64,000 nucleotides of DNA from Chromobotia macracanthus (lineage: Eukaryota; Chordata; Actinopteri; Cypriniformes; Botiidae), in assembly GCA_036877525.1 (NCBI GenBank), contig JAZGTH010000066.1, forward strand, positions 4,366,501 to 4,430,500. Reading direction: 5' to 3'. A program made the position numbers and the translations under genes. Positions 1 through 12,000 of this stretch are shown one piece after another (the first letter of the stretch is position 1; each line of letters opens with the position of its first letter). The notes beneath the pieces were generated by a model. The model had not been told where the DNA came from, did not search any database, and was given only the letters and a program-made list of their open reading frames with translations.

Positions 1-608
1 GGAACAATTTCATCAGCTCACCATGATTGATGAGGAGAGCAATGAATCTCCGGAGCAACAAGGCAGAAACGGCCTTTCTCTATCACGGATCCCCGGCACC
101 TCCGTTTCCCTGGCGGTTTCCTGCCTCGGTTCTTCTTCACTTCTTTGGTCACTTCGTTTTGCCCTGTTCTTTTTCTTTATTGTCTTACATTTGTCTGGGC
201 CCACGTAGCATATTGTCTCATATTCACGGATAACAGATCTTGTTATTAACATAGGCAGTCAATCTTACTAAGTCACTAATAGGCACAATGCCACGCTCAT
301 GCCCAACAACAGGGGGCAACATTCATTTAGGAAAACATTTAATAGTGCCGAAATGTTGTCGCAATGTGCGTTGTAGGCCTGTCCAAAGAAGTTCAAAACC
401 ACTGAAACTGAAAAGGGGAAATGTGTATTTTTTTATGTTAAAAACTCAATGTTTTGGTCCATATAGCTTTGATATCTATCCATCTATATGTCAGCGTACC
501 CGTAAATATTAACAAAATTTATCTTTAGTAGATGTACACCTTTAAAATTTTGTCTTTTTGTGTGTAAAACAACCCCAGAAGTATTGATGACTCATTCTGC
601 ACCACAGC
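1..608. other. upstream flank, no gene seen
   Basis: AT-rich non-coding sequence. The short reading frames overlap one another on both strands and show no domain or splice context. No repeat family was recognised here. Confidence 0.5.
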
Positions 609-838
609 TTTTTTTGTCCAATCAAATGCTCTCTAGAATGAAATATCCCTCCCCACAGATTTTTGTCCAATCAAATGCTCTCTAGAATGAAATATCCCTC
701 CCCACAGATTTTTGCCCAATCAAATGCTCTCTAGAATGAAATATCCCTCCCCACAGATTTTTGTCCAATCAAATGCTTTCTAGAATGAAATATCCCTCCC
801 CACAGATTTTTGCCCAATCAAATGCTCTCGTGAATGAA
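609..838. repeat. 49-bp tandem array with CCAAT motifs, about 4.6 copies
   Basis: The motif TTTTTGYCCAATCAAATGCT recurs with its G at 616, 665, 714, 763 and 812, an exact 49-bp period. Each full unit also carries CTAGAATGAAATATCCCTCC. Copies differ by single substitutions (GTCC or GCCC; CTCT or TTTC), and the fifth copy breaks off after AATGCTCTCGTGAATGA. Each unit contains a CCAATCA sequence (NF-Y-like), so the array places five CCAAT boxes at regular spacing. Whether this is regulatory is unknown; it lies about 4.6 kb upstream of exon 1A. Confidence 0.9.
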
Positions 839-1308
839 AATGTTCTAATACCTACAATCAGCCAATCAAGCAGGCTCATGGCTGTGACATAACTAACGTC
901 TACTGGCTCTAGTTAACCGTCCCATATTGTTGTTTTGATCAAAACAGACTTAACATGTTGACTGTGAATTTAACTGCATTATTAAATGACTATAATCCAT
1001 CAAAAGCAATCAGTCCTGCTCTTGTTATCACAGTAAGGGAGGGGCGGTATGCAACAAGGTCTTTGACCTCAAATGCCGCAACAACAAATGAAAAACATGA
1101 CTCAAGAAAAGTGCTGTACGATATCAAAAGCTTTCGAAATAAAAGTGAATTTTTCAGCAGTTCAGCTTAGCTACCTCTAGGTGATGGCACGTTTGATTTA
1201 TGAGGTGTGTACTACCTTACTGACACCTCCGACTTTTGCGCTTCCTCCGTCCCAAACAAATCAACTTATCTTTATTTTCGAAGTCAATATATCTGACGCC
1301 TACAAACG

Positions 1309-1339
1309 TTTATTTATTTATTTGTTTGTTTGTTTGTTT
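1309..1339. repeat. TTTA/TTTG tetranucleotide microsatellite
   Basis: A run of TTTA units passes directly into TTTG units. Confidence 0.85.
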
Positions 1340-2183
1340 CCGTGAGATGTTTCTGTTCTGATATAAATCTCAGTGCCTCGGTTCTACTAATTGGATAGTA
1401 ATCAGTTTTTCTTTAAGAGATCAGCCGACGAAAGAACTTTTCCAGCTGCAAAGGTTGTCTGAGACATTTCAGTAGTAAATAGCTTTCCTGGTCATACAAA
1501 GACCAAGGTTGATCACTGCCGCAGTGCCCTCCAATTGTATGAACACACATCTGCTGCCCTGCTGACACTCTGGGAGAAAAAGGACTGATAAGAGTGAACA
1601 GATAAAGCGGAATGGCAGCTAGGAGGGTCCTCTGGGCAGGCAACCAATTACAGATGACAACATCAGATTGTGTGTGGTCTCTTTCACCATCAGAAGACAA
1701 AACTCCCATGACAACTGGCCACAATAGAATGAAGGACACCATACTGAAGACATGCAGGAAAAAGGACGATTTTCCACATATGAGCAGCATAAAACAGCCT
1801 GTTTTAAATACGCCTTTATACATTTATGACATTACAGTTTAATTTTCTTTAAAGCAGTTTTGGAGGGATGTGTAAGCTGCTATACAAATAAATGTGACAT
1901 TCATTGTGTTTTCTGAGCTTTTCAAAGTTCTCCTGATTTATTCCACTGTTGCAGTGAACAATAAAAAAGAACAACAATGATACTCCAGTCTGTTTATCAG
2001 TGATGGCTGTGTGAGGGTCCCTGCTCCCAGCTCTACTATCTCAAATAACCACAGAAACCTTTGCATACCATATCTTTCAAAATGACACACTCCTTGTAAA
2101 TACCACATCTTAAGCATAGAAATAAAGGGACCAGATTTAGAGATCCAAATGACACACTGTAGTTTTTGTGACACATTTCTTAT

Positions 2184-2187
<4 letters not shown>

Positions 2188-2214
<27 letters not shown>
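2188..2214. repeat. TG dinucleotide microsatellite
   Basis: About 13 uninterrupted TG units. Confidence 0.95.
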
Positions 2215-3086
2215 CTCTATTGGCCCAGAGTATTGCAAAATGTGTCCCACTATTGCAACTTAGTGCCTAATATAGAATATTCATCATAAAATAGTCATTT
2301 GTAATCCAGGTTTCCAGACTCATTGCAAAGTGACAAAGATAACAAAGACATATATACATAAAGATAACATAAAGCTGAAGTGTATAATTTCTAAATTACT
2401 AGCATCACCAAACAAAAATGCTAAATTAATAGCTGCTTTCAAATAGGTTTTAAAACACAGCCCTCCAATCAGATTTGAAGATGGTCATGATTAAAATAAG
2501 GGCCACATTTTTTTACATTTCAAGCAAATCAACCTACGGTCGCCTCTGCATGTTATTTTAATGATAAAAGTACATGCATCAACTTTAAATATGCCCTCCT
2601 GCAAAAACAGCAAGTTTTTTTTAAGCACATGGGCTCTTTAAGAGTTTTGTAGCACCGCCTCCAAGGGCTGTGTTTAATGTGAAAATGTGGCCAAGTGGCA
2701 AAGATCCTGTTTGAATACACAATTTGCATTACAAATAGATGACACTTAAAGTAAATGAAGGCCCAGATGCTAAACCCTGGGCACAAGTTTATATCCGTTT
2801 GATATACTAAGGTAATATAAACGGTCTTGAACAAAGGACTTTATGAAGTAATAATGAAGAGGAACTACAGAAAAGATATTATCACTCTCCAATATTTAAT
2901 TTAAAATGGTCTCAGGATAATGAACAATTATGTTTAATTCAGAGTAAGTAATGGAAAAAGGGGGGCATAAGCAATTAAGTCCACATTTTAATAACAGCAA
3001 AACTACACAACAATGCTAATGACATAACCACATTACGTAATCATGAGCAGCAATCTCTTTCAGTTCAGATGTTATATTGGTTTCCT

Positions 3087-3112
3087 CAGGATGTATGAAG
3101 ACATACATCCTG
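3087..3112. other. perfect 11-bp stem, 4-nt loop inverted repeat
   Basis: CAGGATGTATG at 3087-3097 is followed by AAGA and then its exact reverse complement at 3102-3112. Function unknown; short palindromes like this occur by chance or as relics of inverted-repeat elements. Confidence 0.8.
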
Positions 3113-3878
3113 TCAGTCACTCTGGCGCATAATCCATCTCACCAGAAGACGGACAGAGACCTTGAGTGTTCCCTCAGGTCCCATCAAATCAGGGTTGTGC
3201 ATCCTCAGTCCCTCTTGGTGTACATGTTTCTCTGAAGGTTCCTACCTCTTAAGTGTCTGAGTAATGTACTTCTCCTGTGACATCTCTTTGCCCTCTTCTT
3301 CTAAATGCGGTATACTCACTGCACAGTAAAACTGTGCAACACTCGCACAAATAAATAAACTATTTTGATACATGTTCCAAATACAGACTTCAGTGGAAGT
3401 TGTGCCTGTAAAACTTTAATGAGCCGTAAGACAAGAAAATACATGCCGTTACAAAATACAGTCAGTAAAGCTGGGCTCACTTCCCTTTTGGCAAAAGTAA
3501 ACAACCGGTGCAAGATACGAGTTTCCCAACCTGTTTTGTCTTCTTAGACTCCCACTGGCCCACCATAAAGACTCAAGTGCTTCTTTATCAGTACCACAAC
3601 TGTGTTTCTTTAAACCTAATTTATACTAGGTATAATTGCACATTATTAGTACTTATTACTAGACACACACACACACAAACATACTGTGGATGAAAAGCGG
3701 ATCTATCAAGCAACACATATATTCTGTTAATTTAACAATTTTCTTGCACACATTGTGCACATTGCTTTATGTTTTACAACTGATTCATAGTTAATTATTT
3801 TAATCTATGATTTTATGTTCTATTTTATAGGAGTAACAAAGCTAAATCTTTCCAGATCTTTCTTTCCACCTGTCCCCA

Positions 3879-3965
3879 GGGCAGCAGTTCTTAACCTGAG
3901 GGCCAAGGCCCACTAGGGGGCCTCAGCAAACTTCCAAAGGGGCCACAATATGAATTATTTAAATA
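3879..3965. mobile_element. fragment of hAT-like non-autonomous element (tentative)
   Basis: GCAGCAGTTCTTAACCTGAG followed by purine/pyrimidine-rich GGGGCC blocks resembles the CAGNGGTTCTTAACC ends seen on hAT-type short elements in vertebrates. Only one end is visible, so the family call is tentative. Confidence 0.4.
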
Positions 3966-5339
3966 AGTTACATTAAAACAATTCAAATTCAAGACTGGAA
4001 AGCACAGTTCTGGATCACACCTGTGGGTAATAGAAACAGAAATTTACACCTTTGCCTGCACGGAAAGCTTGTTTCTAAACCACAGAGGTGAACATTGAGA
4101 AGACAAAGAACGGACAGAGAGGCGTTGAAGGTCAGCAAGCCTCCGTCTCTGGGGTCTGGAGAAGCTCACTGTCTGGGACACTGTGAAAAAGAAAATGAAA
4201 AATTATACAATAAGAAATATTTCTTATTTTAGACAGGCTTCCTTCCCCACAGCAGAGGCAGCTTTGAAGCCACTGTGATTTCCCTTGGGGGCTGGCCGGG
4301 GGCCAGGGATAGACACTGTGGGGTTTAGAAAGAGGTGGGCCGAAGACTTTCTGCTATTGTACACAATCATCTGAGCAGCCCAGTAACCGCAAGCTCTGTG
4401 ACTATGAATTATAGACACGCACCAGACTCGAAGTCAACTCTGTGCCCAAGCAACACTCCCACACTTGATCTATTGATCTTTCAAAGGGTCGAAACTATGC
4501 ATGTCATAAATAAAACCATCAAAGATCATCTTCTCACGTGAATGATGGCACTGGAAAACAGGACTTCCCCAGGAGGAACCCAGTGCCGAGGGCCGATTTA
4601 ATTACAGATCCCCTGAGAAAGCGTCAATTATTGGCGTCAGTGATGATGGTCCATGTCTGAATCCCAAATCAGACACTTTGGAAAACTATTCACGTACTCA
4701 CATATTATTTACGCACGGCATTTTTTTCTCTAAGTGCTAAATCACACAGATTTTCATTTCCTCTGATGTCTACTAAGATAGGATGTCGCTGTCCACTGCT
4801 GGAGGTGCTGAATTCAGACGCGTCCTTATCGTGCCGCGTAATGGTGTGAATACTAAATGGCAAACAGGAAAGGCAGAGCAGATATTTCAGAGAGGACGTC
4901 AAAATATGGCTTCGCTTCATGAGGGGAAAATAAGCACAACAATCGATCCACTCTCTTCTGTGTCTCAAAAGCACCTCCCGTTATCAAACACTTGTTTGTA
5001 GTCGTAAGAAGAAACAGCTCCAACTCTCCGAGGCTTATTTTTAGAGAGCGCTTTTCAACTTCTTCTGCATCTCTGCGCAGCGCTTTATATTCATCTGTGC
5101 CAAAACCCAATGGCTTATTTTGCACGATCAGGCTGGCTACAATACGCATCGATATGCTCATTAATAATCTATTAAACGATTTCTTGTGATGCAAACGCAC
5201 GTACAAGGACGCATAGCGGTCTGAATCACGGTCATTTCCTGTCTTCATTTCAGCCGGGGGGTGATCACGGATACGTTCACTCGGTTTCTCCCTCACATCT
5301 TTACGGCAACTTTGCGATGGACGCCGACGTCTGAGCAGC

Positions 5340-5409
5340 GGCTGGTTATAAGGGGCTGACTGGAGCCTAATTTGGCCGGAGAAGTGAGACTTTAAGGGGA
5401 CTGACTTTG
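5340..5409 (+). promoter_or_regulatory. tafa5: putative promoter-proximal region and 5' UTR of tafa5 exon 1A
   Basis: A TTATAAGG element at 5346-5353 sits about 60 bp before the ATG at 5410, so it could direct a start near 5375-5380 with a very short 5' UTR. An inverted arrangement is possible in which transcription begins further upstream; the transcript would then include a six-codon upstream frame at 5317-5334. There is no dense CpG island here, unlike at exon 1B. The transcription start cannot be fixed from sequence. Confidence 0.35.
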
Positions 5410-5518
5410 ATGGCTTCGCCCTTCAGGAAGAAAAGTACACGGAGGGATTCGTGGGTGAGGATGTCCTCAACTTTCTGGCTTGCGCTGCTGTTGAGCGGTC
5501 TGCTCGTCCTGTACTGCG
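5410..5518 (+). CDS. tafa5: tafa5 exon 1A (isoform 1 first coding exon)
   Basis: This exon encodes the N-terminus and signal sequence of the longer isoform: 36 codons plus one base. The ATG at 5410 opens a basic stretch (residues 1-17, MASPFRKKSTRRDSWVR). Met18 then starts MSSTFWLALLLSGLLVLYC, a hydrophobic signal-peptide core (about residues 22-35). Human isoform 1 also has MSSTFW after a poorly matching leader of similar length, so conservation begins at Met18. The first ATG has a weak context (T at -3, G at +4), while Met18 has A at -3, so initiation at Met18 (giving 114 residues) is plausible. The donor is G|GTAAGC at 5519. A large GATA repeat starts about 110 bp into the intron. Confidence 0.93.
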
Positions 5519-5881
5519 GTAAGCGGCGTCAGCCTGCTCTTCTTCATTCATCCTTCCTCTGTTCCTGTAACGCAACTGTGTGTTCAACATCAGTAATGAT
5601 TTCAAAAGAAACACACGACATAAAGAAAGCGATAGATAGATAGATAGATAGATAGATAGGTGAATGGATAGATAGAAAGAATAAAGAAGACAAATGTCCC
5701 CACTTTTTGGCTGATAATCCTACATTTTTTAAGATAGATAGATCGATAGGTAGATCGATAGATAGATAGGTAGATCGATAGATAGATAGATAGGTACACA
5801 GGTGAATGGATAGATAGAAAGAATAAAGAAGACAAATCTCCCCACTTTTTGGCTGATAATCCTACATTATTTAAGACAGAC

Positions 5882-5922
<41 letters not shown>

Positions 5923-5924
5923 GT

Positions 5925-6015
<91 letters not shown>

Positions 6016-9000
6016 GTGAATGGATAGATAGAAAGAATAAAGAAGACAAATGTCCCCAATTTTTTGGCTGATAATCTCATTTTTTGAGATTCATGCCTTA
6101 AAACATATGTACTCCCACCTTTTTTTTAGACAGACAGCATGACAGATTTTTTAATTGACAGCTAGACAGACATACAGATATAAAGACAGATATACAGGCA
6201 GACAGACAGGCAGACAGATAGATAGATACATAGATAGATAGAGGGAGAGATGTCCTGGTAGCTACTACATTTAACCTAATGAAGTTCAGCCCCTCTGTAT
6301 GACTAGATTAACAGTCTGGTGTTTGGGGACCAAAGAGTCAAGCCTCACTGTTCTGTGCCTCTCTCTCTGCCTGAGTCTTCATTAGCATTGTGTTGTCCTA
6401 TTGATTGCATCTATAGCATTGCATTTAGTTAGAGGACACAGCAAAAACCAGACACTTCCTCCCCTGTGGCCTTTCAGTAAACGGACAAAAGCCCTTAATC
6501 AGTTTTTTGTAAAGGATGTAGCGTTTGTGAAGCATAAACCCAACATCTCATTGTAGCCTTCAGCGTTATACTTTCAGAAGGGCCGTGCTGCTTCTATTGC
6601 ATATTGACCTGAGTACATTAAAATCTTTAGCTCATCCTCCGACAGGCCAGTAAATGGAAATCTTTATTGATCGCTCTGCAGAGAGCACCATCCGTGCGCC
6701 AATTTACTCCCTAAAAAGATTTTAGGAGTTCTAATTTTTGAGCTCAAGACAGCAAAATGATTTCATTAGAGGCAACATTTCATTTATTTGTCCCATTATT
6801 TATACCTTTAAAGCTAGGATGCGGCAAGCGATGCATTAGAGCGCTTAACTCACTGTAAGCCTGGAGACACTACACCTGTTCTCTGCATATAAACAATATT
6901 CCGAAAACAAAATCTAGTTTTCTCACTGGCACACATCAAAACCCAGTTCAATCAGCCATTTCTCTGCATGACATTAGCCTCGTATTATTAATACCCAGAA
7001 TTCATTACATATTGATTGTGTGGTGTGGTGAGTCAAAAAAAAAGCATAATGGAACTTTAAAAAGGCAAGCGGGTGGCATTATTCCAGAGTTGACACAATA
7101 TATAGTCTTTTAATCTGATTCCGCTGTTATTTGGCTTCTGAATCAAGCTGTGAAACGGCTGAGATGATCAACCGAATGCAAGTGGCTCTTGACCTGCAGG
7201 ATTATTATGCAGAAGCGCCTTTGAGTCACTCGTGATAAAGCACTTGAATGAATGCAGCCAATTTATTGTTTGCATTTGTTAGTTTCAATCTGACTAGGCT
7301 GCGCATGCATGTGCTTCATTATGGTGGTGATTACAGACCACAGATGCGTGAAGACCCGAGGCATTCTTTAAAACTTTCTCCCAAACAAGCAAAGCTTAAA
7401 AATAATGACTAAGAACCATCCCTTCCAAAGTTCTTATGAGACACCGGAGTTCCCTTTGACTGTACTCACTCTTTTAACATTTTAAAAGCATGGAAGGCCT
7501 TTATTGAAATGAGTCTTTAGATACAAGGAGTTAGAGAATGATGAAGGGCCTTTGAGAGGAACCGAGCAGTTAGAGTGCTGTAATGTCTCATGCCTCCCCT
7601 AGATATCCATTACCTGAGTCTCCTTTAAAGTGGACTGAAGTGAACTGAAGCCAGATTATAAGAGAATGTTTCTCAATAGTAAGCATGTGTAGAGGATGGA
7701 AAAATAACAAGCAACTATTTTAAAACGAGTACAAAAAGAATAGGCAGAGTAACTCTTTATTTAAAGGGACCGTTCATTTGGGAATAAAAATGTAATCATA
7801 CACACCCTCATGTCATCTTAAACCTATATGAATTCCTTTGTTCAATGAAACAAAAGGAGATGGTTTTTAACATGTTCACACTACATATAATGAAAGTGGA
7901 TGGGGTCCGAGTTTAGCCACTTTTCCCATTATTTGCACAGAAAAGCTCAGCTTTCATATTCCGCTATAAATACCTACTTACATTCTGCTACCAATACCTA
8001 CCAACTTCTGTGTTTCACAGAAAAATTAAAGTCATGCAGGTACAAAAACATGAGGCTGAGTAAATGATAAATTAATGTTTAGTTTTTGGCGAACCGTTCC
8101 TTTAAGAGAAACACAAACATCTACACAGATCAATGCAAGTCACTTTGAAGATAAGAGAGCACAAAAGCACGCCTTCAACAAAATTCAAAGTTACAGGGTT
8201 TGACAAAGAACTTTTGTGATTTGTAAAACACTAATCGCCTGAGGCGCCTCGGCTCTTGTGGGGGCGGGACAAGCTTTTTCTCTGAAGGAAACACATTAAA
8301 AAAACAAGACAATCAAACAGTTGGGCAAATTTATTCAGTCCAGTGATCCGTGGTTAAGAAATAAACTCTGAGTAAAAAATGCTCAGAGTGCTAAGTTTGA
8401 TATGAAACAAAAATATGTAAAGTCCAGCATACAGCAATTAAATAAGCGGTTATTATTATAAAGCCACAAAATGAAATGAAAACAGTTCAGTGGATGTGGC
8501 TGAAGTGTAACTATTTTCTCTACTTATTCAAACTTCATTCCACCTCTGTGCTTCTTCAAAGTGATGCATGGACACTGAGACACCTTCTACACTTCCACAC
8601 CAGCGTGTGACAGATCAATCCGTCCGTTTGTTTCCCTTCAAGTGAGAGAAAGAGAGAGAGGGCATGTGAAAGAGAGATAGAGTGTTTACAAGAGCTCATT
8701 CAATGGACACAGGGGAAGAGGAACCCTGAAGATATTTATTTAACAGGAGCTGTGTAATTCCAGCTGATACATTTTGAAACATGGTTTTGTTAAGCTTCAT
8801 TGGCCGGCTCTGGGAAACAAAATCTCTATACTCCTCCATCTCTGCCTGTTTCTTGGTTCTGCCCCTTTTCTCAGGAGCAATAAATGTTAGATTGTATTGG
8901 CACTATATAGTCCCAGCCAAATCCTATTAATATGTGTTATATTAGTTTTTTCTTGGTAATATTGAAAAAATCTTTAGAAATACCTAGTTCCCTAAAAACA

Positions 9001-12000
9001 TGCGGAGAGATACAGTTCATCATCCACCAATAGAATGTTTTGTGAACACAAGTATTGTTACGCTTTCAGACAGAAGGTCAACAGTGTTTTGCACTGCAGT
9101 ATGTTTGTTAGTGACTCTCCTCCCGGCTGACTGGCAGGCCACTCTATCCTCTGCTTCAAATTCCAGCTTAACTAAATCAAGTTCAATTTAGCAGGATACG
9201 TGCCAGAAGTGCCATTGTGTGAGCCTTGAATAATGTAAAGCAGCTGATGCTTTTGTGGCTCAAATAATTTAAGAAAAGCTTTCAAGAATCGCTCTTGCGG
9301 CAACGTCGGAATGCTTTTTCCGGTCTCTGAAAACAAATTGTCGTATGTAAAGAGGCTGGCTGCCGCCAAGGTCATTTTGTTTATTTATTCATTTATTTTG
9401 CTTTTTATCCCTCATCCGTGCTCCCCCCATCTAACCCCGCCTCCATCATGAGCATTAGTCCATAATGATCATTTCCTGTTGGTTTATAATCTGCTTTAAG
9501 TCCAGGTCAAAAGTTGAAACCGTATTGTAATTAAGCCTTCAAGTGGAGGCCTTCAAGTATTGTAATCACAAGTTACATCCGCATGAACAACCGATCTGTG
9601 ATGTCAGAAGGGCTGTGTCCGCACGAAAGACTGCTGTAGGCAAATCTAGGTATTTCAGTTTCAATGCTAAATGTAATATGACAAAGCTTACCGTCAACTA
9701 ATATAAAATTAAACTATAGAACTTTCATGGTTTATGTAAAATAACCAGTTGGGTTTCATGCATGAATGAATAATTTAGGTTTTTGTAACCATGATGCAGA
9801 TATATTCACTTACGCTTCACTTGTTCAATATAAAATAAAAAAAACTATCATTTATTGTTTTTTTGCATTTTGTTTTTCTGGAATGTATGACCCTGCATTG
9901 TTGGTAGAAAGTCCACATTCATATTTTTACAAAGCTCAATGAAAGACGTCTCTTGGTTCTGGAAGTTTCTAAGATGTCCTCTGTTGTCCCAGACACATAT
10001 GGTCACTTTGCGTGCACTCTTCTCTGGCAGTCTAAAGTATTAGACAGAAATGCGCATAAAAACACACATCCTTCCAAAAATCTTTGGCTATCTGTGGCAC
10101 TGAGGGGCAGATGCTTTATGGTTTGCCTTAAAAATGTTCTTGTGTGCTTTGCATAGCAACGACAGAAACCCGGTATAAATTCTGCATTGAATATGGAATG
10201 AATGTATTCCCACCTGACCTGTGGGCAGTAAAATTCATAAAGCGCCCTGTCTTTTACAAGCACATTAACTTTCTTCTCCTCTCACTCAATTTAGCGGTAA
10301 TGTCGCCAACAGTTTGAGCAAATGGAGTTATCCTCCGTGGAATGCCTTCTTGTGATTACATCTCTGGCCTAAACAATATTTTCGTCACTGCTGTACTTTG
10401 TTTCTGTAATCCTCTACAACATATTAGAATTTAATAAGCAATCTCTTTTCCAGTCATTGCTTATAGAATCATCTGACTGAAGTTTTGCCTTTAAAATCGG
10501 TTGCATGGCGATTACAGAATTTTCAGCTCCCTTTGGAAAGCTACATTTGCTGTGTAGAGTGATATCACCTTTAAAGCTTTGTTGCGTAAGTCTTCTGTGT
10601 TTTGACGAGGCGAGTAAATACAGTATTACAACTTCATAATCTACCCCTGTATCATTCGCAGAAAGCCTTTTAAAGCTCCGTTGCTTGCTCGCTACACCTT
10701 GTCTGAATGATTTATCCGAGGCGTTAGCCATAAACTGCTTACTCTTCACATGCACGCCTTTGTGGATGGCATATACGAATCTGTCGATAATTAATTTCAC
10801 ACGTGCTATTCATTGCACAAACACCGGCTATGATAACGTACCCTGGTGCATCGCGGTCAATGGCCAAAATATTATCCTTGTCAAATCAATACTGTCCATT
10901 ACAACACTGTCATGCATCTCATAGAAAACAGCTTGAAACTAGAAAAGCTGTCCAAGATGGAGATGATGATCACGCTTCTCAGAGAGACTTTTTATTTGTC
11001 CTCTGCATGGCACTGTGGGCCGGTGGTTTCAAACAGACCATGCACTGCTCTTAAGACAGTAAATATTGACTTGAATATGTACAGCCTTGAATATGGCCGT
11101 ACATCTTTACACCCACCCAACTCAGTATTTTCCACTTCTCTTCGAAACACACACACACAGCCGGATGTCTGGCCCAAATTAGTCCGCGTAGATTGATTGC
11201 AAAAGTCTTTGTGGGCCGGCTGGTGATTGAGAGTCCATGGCTGCTTATCACAGCGTATCTGTACTTGTCACAGTTTCCCACCTCTCTTTGATTGGGATCT
11301 TTACCATCAGGGTTCCTTTTCCGGCTGTCTGGGAGTGAAGCTGCAAGACTTAATCCTTTCTGATTACCTCTGCGAGAAGAAACACATCGCAAGCCGCTCG
11401 TTTCAAAGCATACAGATGCCGTTCTAGAATGCAGTTTTAATTACATTTGCACAGACTAGATTAAAGGAGATTCTAAGATGTGAACGCCTATAAATCGACA
11501 TGTCTAGAAAATGGAAAAAAAATTGCTAAAATGCAGCAGACTTGCTGGAATGCACGTTGTGGTATTTGTGAATGTGTTGTGAAGGCGGATGTCACATTTA
11601 ATGGGATTCATCCAAATTGAATTGCACAACCAAACCATAATAAGAACGCAGTGTTGCGGTAACAGACTTTGGGTGGGGGTGGAATTCCTCGGAAGCACCA
11701 ATTTTTCCCGTTTTACATGATTTATGAGGTGCACGTTATTCTGCGTTGGGTGAAAATCTGTCTTTACTAATTATGCCGAATTGAATTGAGGTTTCCCACT
11801 CAGAGCCAGATGATCCTGTGGTTTAAACACCTGTTGAAGCAGAACCTCTGCAGATCATCACCAGTATATCTGTGTGATTTTAATAAGAACTGAGTCATTA
11901 CCTGCTATCTTATCATTACCAAATGCTGTCATCCTGGGAGAACATCTTTTTGTCTAGCGTGCTCACTGTAAGACTTTCATTAGCATGAAATAAATGTTTG

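Larger units (their letters stand above)
839..5339. other. 5' intergenic region upstream of tafa5
   Basis: No exon is supported. It contains a TTTA/TTTG run (1309-1339), a TG run (2188-2214), a small perfect hairpin (3087-3112) and a hAT-like terminal fragment (3879-3965). The largest frames (136 aa on the minus strand at 1413-1823 and 147 aa on the minus strand at 4853-5296) have no recognisable domain. CpG content rises modestly from about 4990 toward exon 1A but not to island density. Confidence 0.5.

Noticed and set aside
609..838. CRISPR-like array
   Set aside because: Units abut with no unique spacers and the context is vertebrate.
1413..1823. 136-aa minus-strand frame with hydrophobic segments
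   Set aside because: No family resemblance, no splice context, and an overlapping frame on the other strand.
2470..2710. Possible MITE with GGGCCACATTTT and AAAATGTGGCC arms
   Set aside because: The inverted arms are short and widely spaced, and no second copy was seen, so it was not called as an element.
4853..5296. 147-aa minus-strand frame just upstream of exon 1A
   Set aside because: No recognisable domain; it lies antisense in promoter-proximal, moderately CpG-rich DNA where long frames arise by chance.
5602..6080. YLSIYLS-rich minus-strand frames (also 52593-52891)
   Set aside because: Direct translation of GATA/GACA microsatellites.
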